From: CAINVV01 sp037137375
Lineage (GTDB): Bacteria > Bacteroidota > Bacteroidia > Bacteroidales > Prolixibacteraceae
Assembly: GCA_037137375.1 (NCBI GenBank)
Contig: JBAXKJ010000002.1
Coordinates: 124,001 to 188,000 of the forward strand
DNA: 64,000 bases
Direction: 5' to 3'
Position numbers and translations under genes: made by a program
Shown: piece by piece, positions 17,174-26,690 of the stretch
Layout: each line of letters starts with the position of its first letter
How positions within the stretch are numbered: position 1 is the first letter of the stretch
Notes under the pieces: generated by a model
Database searches by the model: none
Told to the model about the DNA's origin: nothing
Seen by the model: only the letters and a program-made list of their open reading frames with translations

Positions 17174-18463
17174 ATGAAGGTATTGATGTTTGGATGGGAG
17201 TTTCCCCCTCATATAAGTGGTGGATTAGGTACGGCAAGTTTTGGCCTGACCAGGGGACTTGCTGAATTCAAGGATATTGAAGTCCTGTTTGTTGTTCCGA
17301 AGGCTTATGGCGACGAAGACGATACTGCAGTTAAGAAAATCATTGGTGCCAACGAAATAAGCATTACCAGAAAGCACGTACAAGTTCAGAACAGCGAATT
17401 TAGTATGGATGTTACCGAGGTTCAATCTAACCTTATTCCCTATGCCGATCCGGAAGAATTCTGGCAGTTGACGCAACAACGGCATTCGGCCTCTACCCGG
17501 TTCGTTCAGACAGACGAACAGGGAAAAATCCCTTTCTCCGGTAAATACGGGGCTAATCTGCTGGAAGAAATCGCCAATTATGCCATTGTCGCCGAATATA
17601 TTGGCAAGGAGTACGATTTTGATGTGATTCATGCCCACGACTGGCTGGCCTATCCTGCCGGGATTGCCGCAAAACGTGTGAGTGGCAAACCCCTCGTCAT
17701 TCATGTACACGCGACGGATTTCGACCGCAGTGGCGGAAGCGTAAACCCGAAAGTCTACGCCATCGAACGGGAAGGGATGGAAATAGCCGACCAGATCATC
17801 ACGGTTAGTAACCTGACTAAAAAAATTGTCATCGAAAAATATGGCATTCATCCTGGTAAGATTACGACTGTATACAATGCTGTTGAACCAGTTGAAAGCA
17901 AGGAAATAGAAAAATCCCAGAGAGGAATCAGCGAAAAGATCGTTACTTTCCTCGGTAGAATAACCATGCAAAAAGGTCCGGAATACTTTATCGAAGCCGC
18001 CTATCAGGTCTTAAAACGAACGGATAACGTCCGGTTTGTGATGGCAGGTAGTGGCGACATGATGGAGAAAATGATCAGACGCACCGCCAGACTCGGAATT
18101 TCTGACCGGTTTCATTTCACGGGATTCCTTCGGGGAGATGATGTTTTCGATATGTTCCGGATGAGTGATGTGTATGTAATGCCCTCAGTATCTGAACCAT
18201 TTGGAATTTCTCCCTTGGAAGCCATGATGACAGATGTACCCGTGATCATCTCCAAGCAATCCGGCGTGGCCGAAATTCTGACCCATGCCATTAAAGTTGA
18301 TTTCTGGGATATCAATGCCATGGCTGATGCCATCTATGGAATCATTAAATACCCCGCACTGCCGGCCATGTTCAAAAAATTTGGCAGGGAGGAAGTTGAT
18401 AGTCTGCAATGGAAACATTCCGCAGCCCATGTTCGCGAAGTTTATAAGAAAGCAATTAGTTAA
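17174..18463 (+). CDS. GT4 glycosyltransferase, glycogen synthase-like
   Basis: A 429-residue GT-B transferase. The N-terminal nucleotide-sugar loop reads FGWEFPPHISGGLGTASFGL (residues 6-25), and the C-terminal donor site has SVSEPFGISPLEAMMTDVPV with its EX7E pair. It resembles the glycogen-synthase-like GT4 proteins that sit between archaeal-type debranching enzymes and GH57 genes in Bacteroidota, so alpha-glucan synthesis is the likely role. The usual KxGGL start motif of GT5 synthases is replaced by HISGGLG, so it is not a classic GlgA. The donor (UDP- or ADP-glucose) is unknown, and no glgC is in the window. Confidence 0.85.
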   Translation: MKVLMFGWEFPPHISGGLGTASFGLTRGLAEFKDIEVLFVVPKAYGDEDDTAVKKIIGANEISITRKHVQVQNSEFSMDVTEVQSNLIPYADPEEFWQLTQQRHSASTRFVQTDEQGKIPFSGKYGANLLEEIANYAIVAEYIGKEYDFDVIHAHDWLAYPAGIAAKRVSGKPLVIHVHATDFDRSGGSVNPKVYAIEREGMEIADQIITVSNLTKKIVIEKYGIHPGKITTVYNAVEPVESKEIEKSQRGISEKIVTFLGRITMQKGPEYFIEAAYQVLKRTDNVRFVMAGSGDMMEKMIRRTARLGISDRFHFTGFLRGDDVFDMFRMSDVYVMPSVSEPFGISPLEAMMTDVPVIISKQSGVAEILTHAIKVDFWDINAMADAIYGIIKYPALPAMFKKFGREEVDSLQWKHSAAHVREVYKKAIS

Positions 18464-18487
18464 GTTTCATCGATAATAGTTCCAACT

Positions 18488-19867
18488 ATGAAGACAATCT
18501 GCCTGAATTTCCAAATTCACCAACCTTTCCGTTACAGAAAATATCGCTTTTTCGATATCGGAAATGATTCCTATTATTACGATGACTATGCCAATGAGAC
18601 GATTATGCGGAAGATAGCAGACAACAGCTATCTCCCGGCTAATAATATTCTTCTTAAGCAAATTAAAAAATTTAAAGGGAAATTTAAAGTTTCCTTCTCC
18701 ATTTCAGGAGTTGCATTGGATCAGTTCAGACTCTATACACCTGAAGTAATTGACTCATTCAAGGATCTTGCTGATACCGGTTGTGTGGAATTTCTGTCAG
18801 GAACCTATGCCAATTCTCTGGTTTCTCTGGCTGATGCCGAGCTATTTGCCAAGCAGGTGAAGGCACATGACGATCTCATTGAAAAATGGTTCAATCAGAA
18901 ACCTACGGTATTTCGCAATACAGAACTGATTTATTCAGACGAGCTGGGTGACCTGATCTACAGGATGGGGTTCGAAACCGTAATTACGGAAGGCGCTAAA
19001 CATATTCTTGGCTGGAAGAGTCCGAATTACCTCTATTGTAACGCCCTCAACCCACGGCAAAAAGTACTGATGCGAAACACCCGCCTCAGTGATGACATCT
19101 CCTTCCGTTTCTCCAATTCATCCTGGAGCGAATATCCTCTGACTGCCACCAAAGTTGCCGGATGGTTGGTTGATCTGCCTAAAAAGGAGGAAGTCGTCAA
19201 TATCTTCCTTAATTATGAAACCTTCGGGGAGATTCAAAAGAAGCATACCGGTATTTTCAGTTTTCTTGAAAATCTGCCGGAGATCATTCTGAAATCCAAG
19301 GAGCTATCTTTTTCGACTCCAAGTGAAGCGGTAAAAACCTTACAACCGGTATCTGCCATTCACGTCATGCATCCCATCTCCTGGGCAGATGAAGAGCGTG
19401 ATTTATCAGCCTGGCTCGGAAACGAACTTCAGAAAGATGCGTTCAAACATCTTTATGAACTGAGGGAAAGAGTCAAAAAATGCACAGATCCTTTGATTCA
19501 AAAGGATTGGCTATATCTCCAGTCCAATGATCATCTATATTACATGAGCACCAAATTCTTTTCCGACGGAGAAGTTCACAAGTTTTTCAATCCCTATTCA
19601 AATCCTTACGAAGCATTTATCAATTATATGAATGTTCTAAGTGATTTCACACTTCGGTTGAACAAACTCGTTCCAATTGATGAAAACGAAGCGGAATTGA
19701 CAAGATTGAAGCTAATTATCGACGATAAATCCCAAAAACTAGAGGCGGCAGAATTGGAGCTGAAAAAACTGAAAAAAATCCAGCCGCGTACATCAAAACC
19801 AAAAGAAAAGGCGATAAAGGCAGTTGAAGTAAAGCAAAAATCTACCAGAAAGACCACTCCAAAATAG
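18488..19867 (+). CDS. GH57 family glycoside hydrolase (alpha-amylase-like)
   Basis: A 459-residue cytoplasmic protein. The GH57 start ICLNFQIHQPFRYRKYRFFD places the HQP motif at residues 11-13, and the likely catalytic glutamate is in FRNTELIYSDE near residue 143. The GH57 barrel runs to about residue 400. The last 55 residues are a charged coiled coil ending in a Lys/Thr-rich tail, which may mediate binding to a partner or granule. No signal peptide is present, which fits intracellular glucan. It lies 24 bases after the GT4 gene. GH57 includes amylases, branching enzymes and glucanotransferases, so the exact reaction is open. Confidence 0.9.
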   Translation: MKTICLNFQIHQPFRYRKYRFFDIGNDSYYYDDYANETIMRKIADNSYLPANNILLKQIKKFKGKFKVSFSISGVALDQFRLYTPEVIDSFKDLADTGCVEFLSGTYANSLVSLADAELFAKQVKAHDDLIEKWFNQKPTVFRNTELIYSDELGDLIYRMGFETVITEGAKHILGWKSPNYLYCNALNPRQKVLMRNTRLSDDISFRFSNSSWSEYPLTATKVAGWLVDLPKKEEVVNIFLNYETFGEIQKKHTGIFSFLENLPEIILKSKELSFSTPSEAVKTLQPVSAIHVMHPISWADEERDLSAWLGNELQKDAFKHLYELRERVKKCTDPLIQKDWLYLQSNDHLYYMSTKFFSDGEVHKFFNPYSNPYEAFINYMNVLSDFTLRLNKLVPIDENEAELTRLKLIIDDKSQKLEAAELELKKLKKIQPRTSKPKEKAIKAVEVKQKSTRKTTPK

Positions 19868-19871
19868 CCGG

Positions 19872-19918
19872 CTTAATGTGAAGAAAATGTTATAATTACA
19901 AATTTTCTTCACATTAAG
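19872..19918. repeat. 17-bp perfect inverted repeat between GH57 and glgP
   Basis: The left arm CTTAATGTGAAGAAAAT (19872-19888) and its exact reverse complement (19902-19918) flank a 13-base AT-rich spacer, 5 bases after the GH57 stop. A partial third copy (TTTAATGTAAAAG, 19925-19937) follows. No U-tract follows the right arm, so it is not a standard intrinsic terminator. It could be an operator, an RNA hairpin that processes or protects the mRNA, or a small palindromic element. Confidence 0.8.
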
Positions 19919-20030
19919 GCCAGGTTTAATGTAAAAGTGATCGCCGAAATTGGTAACATTGCACCCCGATAAAATCGTACTCAATGAGCACTTTAGTGCC
20001 AAATTATTTGTGCCAATATTAAAAGATAGA

Positions 20031-22625
20031 ATGGAAGAGAATTATTTTAAAAATCTGAGACAACCCGAAAATAGTAATCCAACCTGGAAAAAAATCATTG
20101 TAGAATCTGCTTTGCCTGTTGAACTTACTTCACTGCGAACGATTTCACGCAACCTTTGGTGGGTTTGGAACAATGATGCCAGAGCGCTCTTCAATGAAAT
20201 CGATCCGGTTATTTGGGAGAAATGCGAACACAATCCGATCATATTATTAGAAGAGACCAGCCACGACAGGTTCTTAGAGCTAAAGTCTGATGAATCTTTC
20301 ATTCTCAGAATGAAATCTACTGAAAATCAGCTTAATAAATACTTCAAGGAACGTAAAAAATTAAGTGGCCCCAAAATTGCCTACTTCAGCATGGAATTTG
20401 GATTACACTCCAGTCTGAAAATTTATTCTGGTGGATTGGGTGTCCTTGCTGGTGATTTTCTGAAGGAGGCCAGTGACTCCAAAGTGGACATGACCGCCAT
20501 CGGGCTTTTGTACCGTTACGGATATTTCAAACAGGTCATTTCTACAAATGGTGAGCAATTGGCTAATTATGAACCCGAACACTTTTCCAAACTACCAATT
20601 CAACCCGCACTGGATGAAACCGGAGAATGGATCATTGTCGAATTGGAAATGCCGGATCGCATCGTATACGTCAGAGTTTGGTTCGTCAATGTTGGAAACT
20701 TAAAACTCTACCTTCTGGATACCGATTATGAGGGTAATCTGGAGCAGGACAGATACATCACTCATCATCTGTATGGCGGCGACAACGAAAACAGGCTCAA
20801 ACAGGAGATGGTTCTTGGACTTGGTGGAATCCACGCCCTTGAAAGGTTGGGTATCCAGTCAGACATTTATCATTGCAACGAAGGACACGCAGCATTCATT
20901 GGCCTTGAGCGGATAAATCTGATTAAAAACAAATTCAACCTCACCTATTCTGAGGCCAAGGAAATCGTCCGCGCATCCACACTTTTTACGACTCACACAC
21001 CGGTACCTGCCGGTCATGACTCTTTCCCTGATGAGCTTTTCAAGTCTTACATGAATCCGGTAGCGCTCAAGCTCGGAATTACCATGGACGAGTTGATGCT
21101 TCTTGGTAAAGCCGGAAGCAATGAAGGAAGGTTTAACATGAGTTTTCTTGCGGCTAACTTATCTCAGGAAATCAACGGCGTTAGTAAACTGCACGGTGAT
21201 GTAAGCAAACAATTACTCAGTGAACTTTATCGGGGTTTCATGCCGGAAGAACTCGAAAATATTGGTTATGTGACGAATGGCGTACATTATCCAACCTGGG
21301 CTGCTCCCGATTGGAAAGCCGTCCACGACCAGGTTCTTTCTGTTGAGGATATTGCCGATGACATCCATTCCTTTGACGAAAACCAGGAAAATCGTGCCTG
21401 GAGAAATATTTACAAAGTTCAGGATAAACTGATCTGGGATACCAAATCAAAACTTCGCGAAAGGCTGATTGAATATATTAAAAGACGCTTCACAGACATT
21501 CATATTCAAAGGAATGAGAATCCTAAATATATCTCGGAAGCGATATCCAAATTGAATCCAAAGGCTTTGACCATAGGATTTGCAAGGCGTTTCGCGACCT
21601 ACAAGAGGGCTCACCTACTTTTTCGCGACCTGGACCGCCTTGCCAGGATCATCAATAACCCCGATCGCCCGGTGCAATTTCTCTTTGCAGGGAAGGCGCA
21701 TCCTGCCGACAAAGCCGGCCAGGATTTGATCAAATACATCATAGATATTTCGAAAAGGCCCGAATTTATAGGTCGTATCCTTTTCATTCAGAATTACGAC
21801 ATGAATATCGCAAAGATGCTCGTTCAGGGCTGCGATGTCTGGATGAATACACCTACACGGCCACTGGAAGCATCCGGTACTTCCGGAGAGAAAGGTGTCA
21901 TGAACGGAACACTTCACTTCTCGGTCCTCGACGGCTGGTGGGTGGAAGGTTATAAACAGGATGCAGGCTGGTCTTTGCCACTCGAAAATTCATTCGACAT
22001 TCCTGAACTTCAGGATGAACTCGACTCAGAAGCAATCTATGGCATTCTTGAGAACGAAATTGTTCCTGCCTATTATTACAGAAACGACAAAAACATTCCG
22101 GTTTTATGGGTAGACTTCATCAAAAACACCTTTGCAGAAGTCGTTCCATTTTTTACCACTACCAGGATGATGAAGGACTACTTTACCCGATATTATCTTC
22201 CTCAGTCAGAAAGAACGGCTAAACTGAAGGCAAATGACTTCAAAAAGGCCAAGGAGCTGGCAAGTTGGAAAACCCGTATTCTGGATACCTGGAATGAAAT
22301 AGAGGTGAAAAATATTCAGGTCTCGGATGGTATCACCAATACCTATCAAATGGGGAAGGGCTATCCTTCGTGGGTCACCCTGGACCTGAAAGGCCTGAAT
22401 CAGGAAGAAATCGGTGTTGAATTGATTGTAGCTACAGGAAATGATCAACCTCGCTTCGTTGAAAAGTATGACTTCTCAACTGAAAAAGGCACTGATGGAA
22501 TGGCTCATTACAAGCTGGAGCTGACCCTGAAGAACCCGGGAATATATAACTACGGACTCAGGATTTATGCCAAGAACAGCGATTTACCTAACCGTCAGGA
22601 TTTTAGACTTCTAAAGTGGCTGTAA
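20031..22625 (+). CDS. glgP: Alpha-glucan phosphorylase (GT35)
   Basis: This PLP enzyme releases glucose-1-phosphate from alpha-1,4-glucans in the cytoplasm. The 864-residue frame belongs to the short bacterial/archaeal phosphorylase group: an N-terminal DUF3417-like region (TISRNLWWVWNNDARALFNE), then KIAYFSMEFGLH, GGLGVLAGDFLKEASD and EGHAAFIGLERI, and the PLP-lysine region SGTSGEKGVMNGTLHFS near residue 613. A C-terminal extension of about 130 residues follows. The frame can be read back to a TTG at 19950, but the ATG at 20031 with an A-rich leader gives the normal length. With the debranching enzyme, GT4 and GH57 it forms a full store-and-release glucan module. Confidence 0.94.
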   Translation: MEENYFKNLRQPENSNPTWKKIIVESALPVELTSLRTISRNLWWVWNNDARALFNEIDPVIWEKCEHNPIILLEETSHDRFLELKSDESFILRMKSTENQLNKYFKERKKLSGPKIAYFSMEFGLHSSLKIYSGGLGVLAGDFLKEASDSKVDMTAIGLLYRYGYFKQVISTNGEQLANYEPEHFSKLPIQPALDETGEWIIVELEMPDRIVYVRVWFVNVGNLKLYLLDTDYEGNLEQDRYITHHLYGGDNENRLKQEMVLGLGGIHALERLGIQSDIYHCNEGHAAFIGLERINLIKNKFNLTYSEAKEIVRASTLFTTHTPVPAGHDSFPDELFKSYMNPVALKLGITMDELMLLGKAGSNEGRFNMSFLAANLSQEINGVSKLHGDVSKQLLSELYRGFMPEELENIGYVTNGVHYPTWAAPDWKAVHDQVLSVEDIADDIHSFDENQENRAWRNIYKVQDKLIWDTKSKLRERLIEYIKRRFTDIHIQRNENPKYISEAISKLNPKALTIGFARRFATYKRAHLLFRDLDRLARIINNPDRPVQFLFAGKAHPADKAGQDLIKYIIDISKRPEFIGRILFIQNYDMNIAKMLVQGCDVWMNTPTRPLEASGTSGEKGVMNGTLHFSVLDGWWVEGYKQDAGWSLPLENSFDIPELQDELDSEAIYGILENEIVPAYYYRNDKNIPVLWVDFIKNTFAEVVPFFTTTRMMKDYFTRYYLPQSERTAKLKANDFKKAKELASWKTRILDTWNEIEVKNIQVSDGITNTYQMGKGYPSWVTLDLKGLNQEEIGVELIVATGNDQPRFVEKYDFSTEKGTDGMAHYKLELTLKNPGIYNYGLRIYAKNSDLPNRQDFRLLKWL

Positions 22626-22635
22626 AAGTCACTTT

Positions 22636-23397
22636 TCACAATTTGTTGTAGAGCAGCACATTGAGGAGATTGTCCTTGTGTTTAGGTGATACTTTCAGTA
22701 GCTCACCTGTCTTCAATTCTATCATGCCACCTTGTGCCTTAATGTATCGGACCACATTTTCCAGATTAACAAGATGACTCCGGTGTATTCTGATAAATCC
22801 GAGTGGAGTCAATAGTTTTTCGAATTCCAGGAGAGTCCTGCTGACAATTTTCTCCTCCCCTTCCTGAAAAATGATCTTTGTATAGTTACGAAGACCTTCG
22901 CAGCGGATGATATTATCCACCTGAATAATGGCAAAACCATTCAGCTCAGGTAACGCGATTGTCCTTGCATTGCTCTCACTGTTTGAGAGAAGATTGGCTT
23001 TAAGTTCATTGACAGCAGATCTGTCATTCACCTTCTTAATTTTGGGAATTCTTGCAATGGTCTTGGCAAGCTCCTTAATATCAATGGGTTTTACGATATA
23101 ATCGAAGGCTGAATATTTAAAGGCTTTGACCGCAAATTCTGTAAAAGCTGTAATAAAAATTATCTTGAAATCGATCTTCTTTAACTTATCCAACAGATCG
23201 AATCCGGTACCATCAGGCATACTTATATCTAGAAAAACGATATCCGGTTTAACAAGTTCAATTAGTTGTATGCCCTCAACGACAGACCCAGCCTCTCCCA
23301 GCAATTCGACATTACCTATTGCCTTTTTCAAAATTTCACTCAGAAGCAATCTTGAAGTGAGATCGTCGTCAATAATTACTGCCTTTACCATTGTCAT
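22636..23397 (-). CDS. LytTR-family two-component response regulator
   Basis: A 253-residue AlgR/LytR-type regulator. Residues 1-120 are a REC domain: acidic pocket VIIDDD, phosphoacceptor in DIVFLDISMPDGTGFD near residue 58, and the switch residues in FITAFTEFAVKAF and DYIVKPID. The C-terminal LytTR DNA-binding domain (about 150-250) contains EGLRNYTKII, ISRTLLEFEKLL-like spacing and FIRIHRSHLVNL. No histidine kinase is adjacent, so it is an orphan in this window. It is convergent with glgP, 10 bases apart. The start is the ATG at 23395-23397. An ATG at 23389-23391 is also possible. Confidence 0.92.
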   Translation of the reverse strand: MTMVKAVIIDDDLTSRLLLSEILKKAIGNVELLGEAGSVVEGIQLIELVKPDIVFLDISMPDGTGFDLLDKLKKIDFKIIFITAFTEFAVKAFKYSAFDYIVKPIDIKELAKTIARIPKIKKVNDRSAVNELKANLLSNSESNARTIALPELNGFAIIQVDNIIRCEGLRNYTKIIFQEGEEKIVSRTLLEFEKLLTPLGFIRIHRSHLVNLENVVRYIKAQGGMIELKTGELLKVSPKHKDNLLNVLLYNKL

Positions 23398-23639
23398 CAA
23401 AATAAAATAAATACTTCATTAGACCCTACTCAATTTCTACAAGGCCATTCAAAATTAACAGCAGAAATCTCCTATTTAACAAAGAAACGCCGAAAAGGAT
23501 TCACGGATTTGTTGTTTTTTTTATTTTTTATTTATGCATGGAATCGAAGATCAGTGAATCTATCAGCCATGAGGAATTATTTCCTGGCGATTGCTAATTG
23601 ATAAGTCATGGCGATTTTAGATATTTGCAAAAAATTCTG

Positions 23640-24374
23640 ATGGCGTCAATCCTTTGTATAGAAACTTCAACTGAAGTATGTTCAGTGGCTCTCGCCGTAG
23701 GAGGGAGCGTTGTTGAACAACTCGAAGACAAAAGTGGAAAAAATCACGCACAGCTGCTAACAAGTTTTGTAGAAAACATAATATTATCGAAAAATATATT
23801 AATCAGCTCTCTTGATGCCATTGCCGTCTCCGGTGGTCCTGGCTCCTATACCGGTCTGAGAATAGGCGTTTCAACTGCCAAAGGCCTTTGTTATGCTGCT
23901 GGTATACCCTTGATAGCAATACCTTCTCTCGAATCGATGGCACATCATGTAATTATGAATCCTTATATTTTTGGGTATAAAAAGGATGAGTCATTACTCT
24001 ATTGTCCTATGATTGACGCCAGAAGAATGGAGGTTTTTGATGCTATTTATAACAATCAGCTGATAAAAGTCCGGGAACTTCAGGCAGATATTGTCGATCA
24101 TTTGACTTTTTCTTCTTTGTTACAGGATCACAAAATCCTCTTCTTTGGCAATGGCTCAGATAAATGCAAGTATACCATTCAGCATCCGAATGCGCTGTTT
24201 CTGGACGGCATTACCACATCGGCCGGACACATGGCAAGACTAGCCGAGGATTCATGGTCATCGGGTAAGTTCGCAGATGTTGCTTATTATGAGCCCTTCT
24301 ATCTTAAAGACTTTGTTGCGACTATTCCGACTAAAAATATCTTCCACTCCAATCCGAATTCCAGTCCAATTTAA
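23640..24374 (+). CDS. tsaB: tRNA threonylcarbamoyladenosine synthesis protein TsaB
   Basis: TsaB partners TsaD and TsaE in making the t6A base at position 37 of ANN-decoding tRNAs. The 244-residue frame opens with ILCIETSTEVCSVAL and holds SGGPGSYTGLRIGVSTAKGL near residues 61-80, typical of the ASKHA-fold TsaB. The frame can extend to 23598, but the ATG at 23640 gives the conserved N terminus. The stop overlaps the next ATG (TAATG) at 24374. The 242 bases upstream, to the divergent LytTR gene, hold a T-rich tract (23513-23535) and no other feature I can support. Confidence 0.94.
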   Translation: MASILCIETSTEVCSVALAVGGSVVEQLEDKSGKNHAQLLTSFVENIILSKNILISSLDAIAVSGGPGSYTGLRIGVSTAKGLCYAAGIPLIAIPSLESMAHHVIMNPYIFGYKKDESLLYCPMIDARRMEVFDAIYNNQLIKVRELQADIVDHLTFSSLLQDHKILFFGNGSDKCKYTIQHPNALFLDGITTSAGHMARLAEDSWSSGKFADVAYYEPFYLKDFVATIPTKNIFHSNPNSSPI

Positions 24375-25654
24375 TGAAGAAAATTCTCATCATCACCTAT
24401 TATTGGCCGCCAAGCGGAGGAGCAGGAGTTCAGAGGTGGCTTAAATTCTCAAAATATCTTCCGGAATTTGGTTACGAACCCGTTATTCTAACTGTTGATG
24501 AAAAGGTTGCATCTTATGCCCAGCTGGATTATTCCCTTCTAGCGGAGATTAATCCTGGAATGGCCGTCCATAAGACAAAAACCTTTGAACCCTATAATCT
24601 CTACCGGAAGCTGTCTAATAAGAAGGAGATCCCATACGGGGGATTCTCCAATCAGAAGAAAATCACGCTCTTTGAGAAATTTTCACGGTTTGTAAGGGGG
24701 AATTTGTTCGTCCCGGATCCACGGAAAGGTTGGAATAGATATGCTTATAAAAAAGCTGCAGAACTTATAAGGAAGGAACAAATTGAAGTTGTCGTCACTT
24801 CCGGTCCTCCCCATTCAACACATTTGATTGGCAGAAGACTGAAAAGTCATTTTGGCGTAAAATGGATCGCAGATTTCAGGGATCCCTGGACCGATATTTA
24901 TTATTACAAGGATCTGTATCACACCGGTTTGGTTACACGATTCGATCGCCATCTCGAAAAAAGCGTTCTTTCAGAGGCTGACAAGATCATCACTGTAAGC
25001 GAAGAGGTTGGAAAACTCTTGTTAAAAAAAATCCCTGGCTCAACCGATAAAATTGCCGTAATCCCAAACGGGTATGACGAGGCTGATTTTGAAAATACGG
25101 AACCCATACAAAATGAGTTGTTTACCATTACCTATACCGGGACTGTTTCAATGACCTATCGGATTGAACAATTTGCGGAGGCAGTCTGCTTGCTTCCTGG
25201 TAAGGTAAAAGAAAGAATCCGAATCCGGTTTGTCGGTAATGTACCGGATGAGATCATCAATCTTTTTTCTTTGAAGGAGCTCGGATCAATGGTTGAGGTG
25301 ATGGGCTATTTGCCACATGAACAGGCTGTTAGACAGATGAAGGGTGCTTCCATTTTGCTATTGGCAATTCCGGATACCCCGGATAACAAAGGCATCGTAA
25401 CGGGCAAACTTTTCGAATATCTAGCAGCCCGCAAACCGATTCTCGCCATCGGGCCAAAAGGCGGGGACGTTGAAATTCTGATTGATAAATGCAAGGCGGG
25501 GAAATTATTTACTTACCAGGATGCTGAAGGCATGAAGGAATACATCCTCGAAATATACCAGCATTACCTCGATACCACATCAGATTTCAATTCAACCGGG
25601 ATCGAAGGTTATACCCGAAAAAATCTCACAGAGGAATTATCAAGATACCTTTGA
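24374..25654 (+). CDS. GT4 family glycosyltransferase
   Basis: A 426-residue GT-B glycosyltransferase. The N-terminal half begins ILIITYYWPPSGGAGVQRWL, and the linker TSGPPHSTHLIGRRL and WIADFRDPWTD precede the donor-binding half with VIPNGYDEADF and FEYLAARKPILAIG. Relatives transfer sugars onto lipid-linked or surface polysaccharides. The acceptor is not predictable. Its ATG overlaps the tsaB stop, and the next GT4 gene starts 1 base after its stop, so it opens the polysaccharide cluster. Confidence 0.88.
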   Translation: MKKILIITYYWPPSGGAGVQRWLKFSKYLPEFGYEPVILTVDEKVASYAQLDYSLLAEINPGMAVHKTKTFEPYNLYRKLSNKKEIPYGGFSNQKKITLFEKFSRFVRGNLFVPDPRKGWNRYAYKKAAELIRKEQIEVVVTSGPPHSTHLIGRRLKSHFGVKWIADFRDPWTDIYYYKDLYHTGLVTRFDRHLEKSVLSEADKIITVSEEVGKLLLKKIPGSTDKIAVIPNGYDEADFENTEPIQNELFTITYTGTVSMTYRIEQFAEAVCLLPGKVKERIRIRFVGNVPDEIINLFSLKELGSMVEVMGYLPHEQAVRQMKGASILLLAIPDTPDNKGIVTGKLFEYLAARKPILAIGPKGGDVEILIDKCKAGKLFTYQDAEGMKEYILEIYQHYLDTTSDFNSTGIEGYTRKNLTEELSRYL

Positions 25655-25655
25655 C

Positions 25656-26675
25656 ATGAAAAAGCAGTCTATCCTCTTTGTTTATGTCGACTATTCCACC
25701 TTCGTCCATTCGGATTTTGAAATACTGTCATCATTTGCGATGGTGTCGAAATATCAGTTCAAACCGGTGAAGGGACTAGTAAGGACGGGGATTGAACTGT
25801 TTAGGCAATTGATATTTCTGATTTTTCAGGGGTTTAAATATGATTCCGTCTTCATCTGGTTCAGTGACTATCATTCGCTGCTGCCAGTGCTTTTCGCTAA
25901 AATCTACGGGAAAAAGTCGTTCGTGGTCATTGGCGGATTCGATGTCGCCTCCCTGCCGGAATTCAATTACGGGGCACTAAGCAATCCTGTCAGGGCTTTC
26001 TTTTCACGCAATACACTTAAACTTGCATCCTTGTGCTTCCCGGTTGCGGAAGCATTGAAGAAGAAACTACTCGGGATAAATCCGAATGCCAGATGTGAAG
26101 TAATCGCGACCCGCCAGGATTCAGAGAAATTTTCCTTTGAGGAATATGAAAGGCCGAAAAGAATTGTAACTGTTTCCGGGACAAAGAATTATCAGCGGCT
26201 GATGGTCAAGGGACTCGACAGGTTCCGTGAACTGGCCCTTTTGCTGCCGGAATTTGAGTTTCAGATCATCGGCGCCACCGAAACAGTCAGGCATTATTTT
26301 GAACCTCTGCCTGCAAACCTGGTATTACTCCCTTCGGCAGACTTTGGTCAGATGTGCCAATATTACCGGAATTCCTCGTTTTATGCCCAGCTTTCACGAT
26401 CGGAAGGACTGCCTAATGCACTCTGCGAAGCCATGTTATGTGGTTGCATTCCTGTTGGTACCGATGTGGGGGATGTCCGGCTTGCCATTGGGAATACCGG
26501 TCTGGCAATTGATGAATGGGTTCCTGAACAACTTGCTGATTTTATTCGTATAAATCACAATAACAATACGTTGCGTGATGCGGCAAGAGCGAGAATAGCA
26601 GACTTGTACCCTCCTGGTATCAGGAAGGAAAAATTTAGCATTTTGTTGCAAACATCCCCGGAGGGTCACAAATAA
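25656..26675 (+). CDS. GT4-like glycosyltransferase
   Basis: A 339-residue transferase, shorter than its neighbour. The N-terminal half has a hydrophobic stretch (FRQLIFLIFQGF, about residues 49-60) that could dock on the membrane, and FVVIGGFDVASLPEF. The C-terminal half has the GT4 donor motif SRSEGLPNALCEAMLCGCIP near residues 248-267 with the EX7E glutamates. It likely adds a sugar in the surface-glycan pathway encoded by the cluster. The gap to the upstream gene is 1 base, and the methyltransferase starts 15 bases downstream. Confidence 0.82.
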   Translation: MKKQSILFVYVDYSTFVHSDFEILSSFAMVSKYQFKPVKGLVRTGIELFRQLIFLIFQGFKYDSVFIWFSDYHSLLPVLFAKIYGKKSFVVIGGFDVASLPEFNYGALSNPVRAFFSRNTLKLASLCFPVAEALKKKLLGINPNARCEVIATRQDSEKFSFEEYERPKRIVTVSGTKNYQRLMVKGLDRFRELALLLPEFEFQIIGATETVRHYFEPLPANLVLLPSADFGQMCQYYRNSSFYAQLSRSEGLPNALCEAMLCGCIPVGTDVGDVRLAIGNTGLAIDEWVPEQLADFIRINHNNNTLRDAARARIADLYPPGIRKEKFSILLQTSPEGHK

Positions 26676-26690
26676 TTATTTAATCAGACG

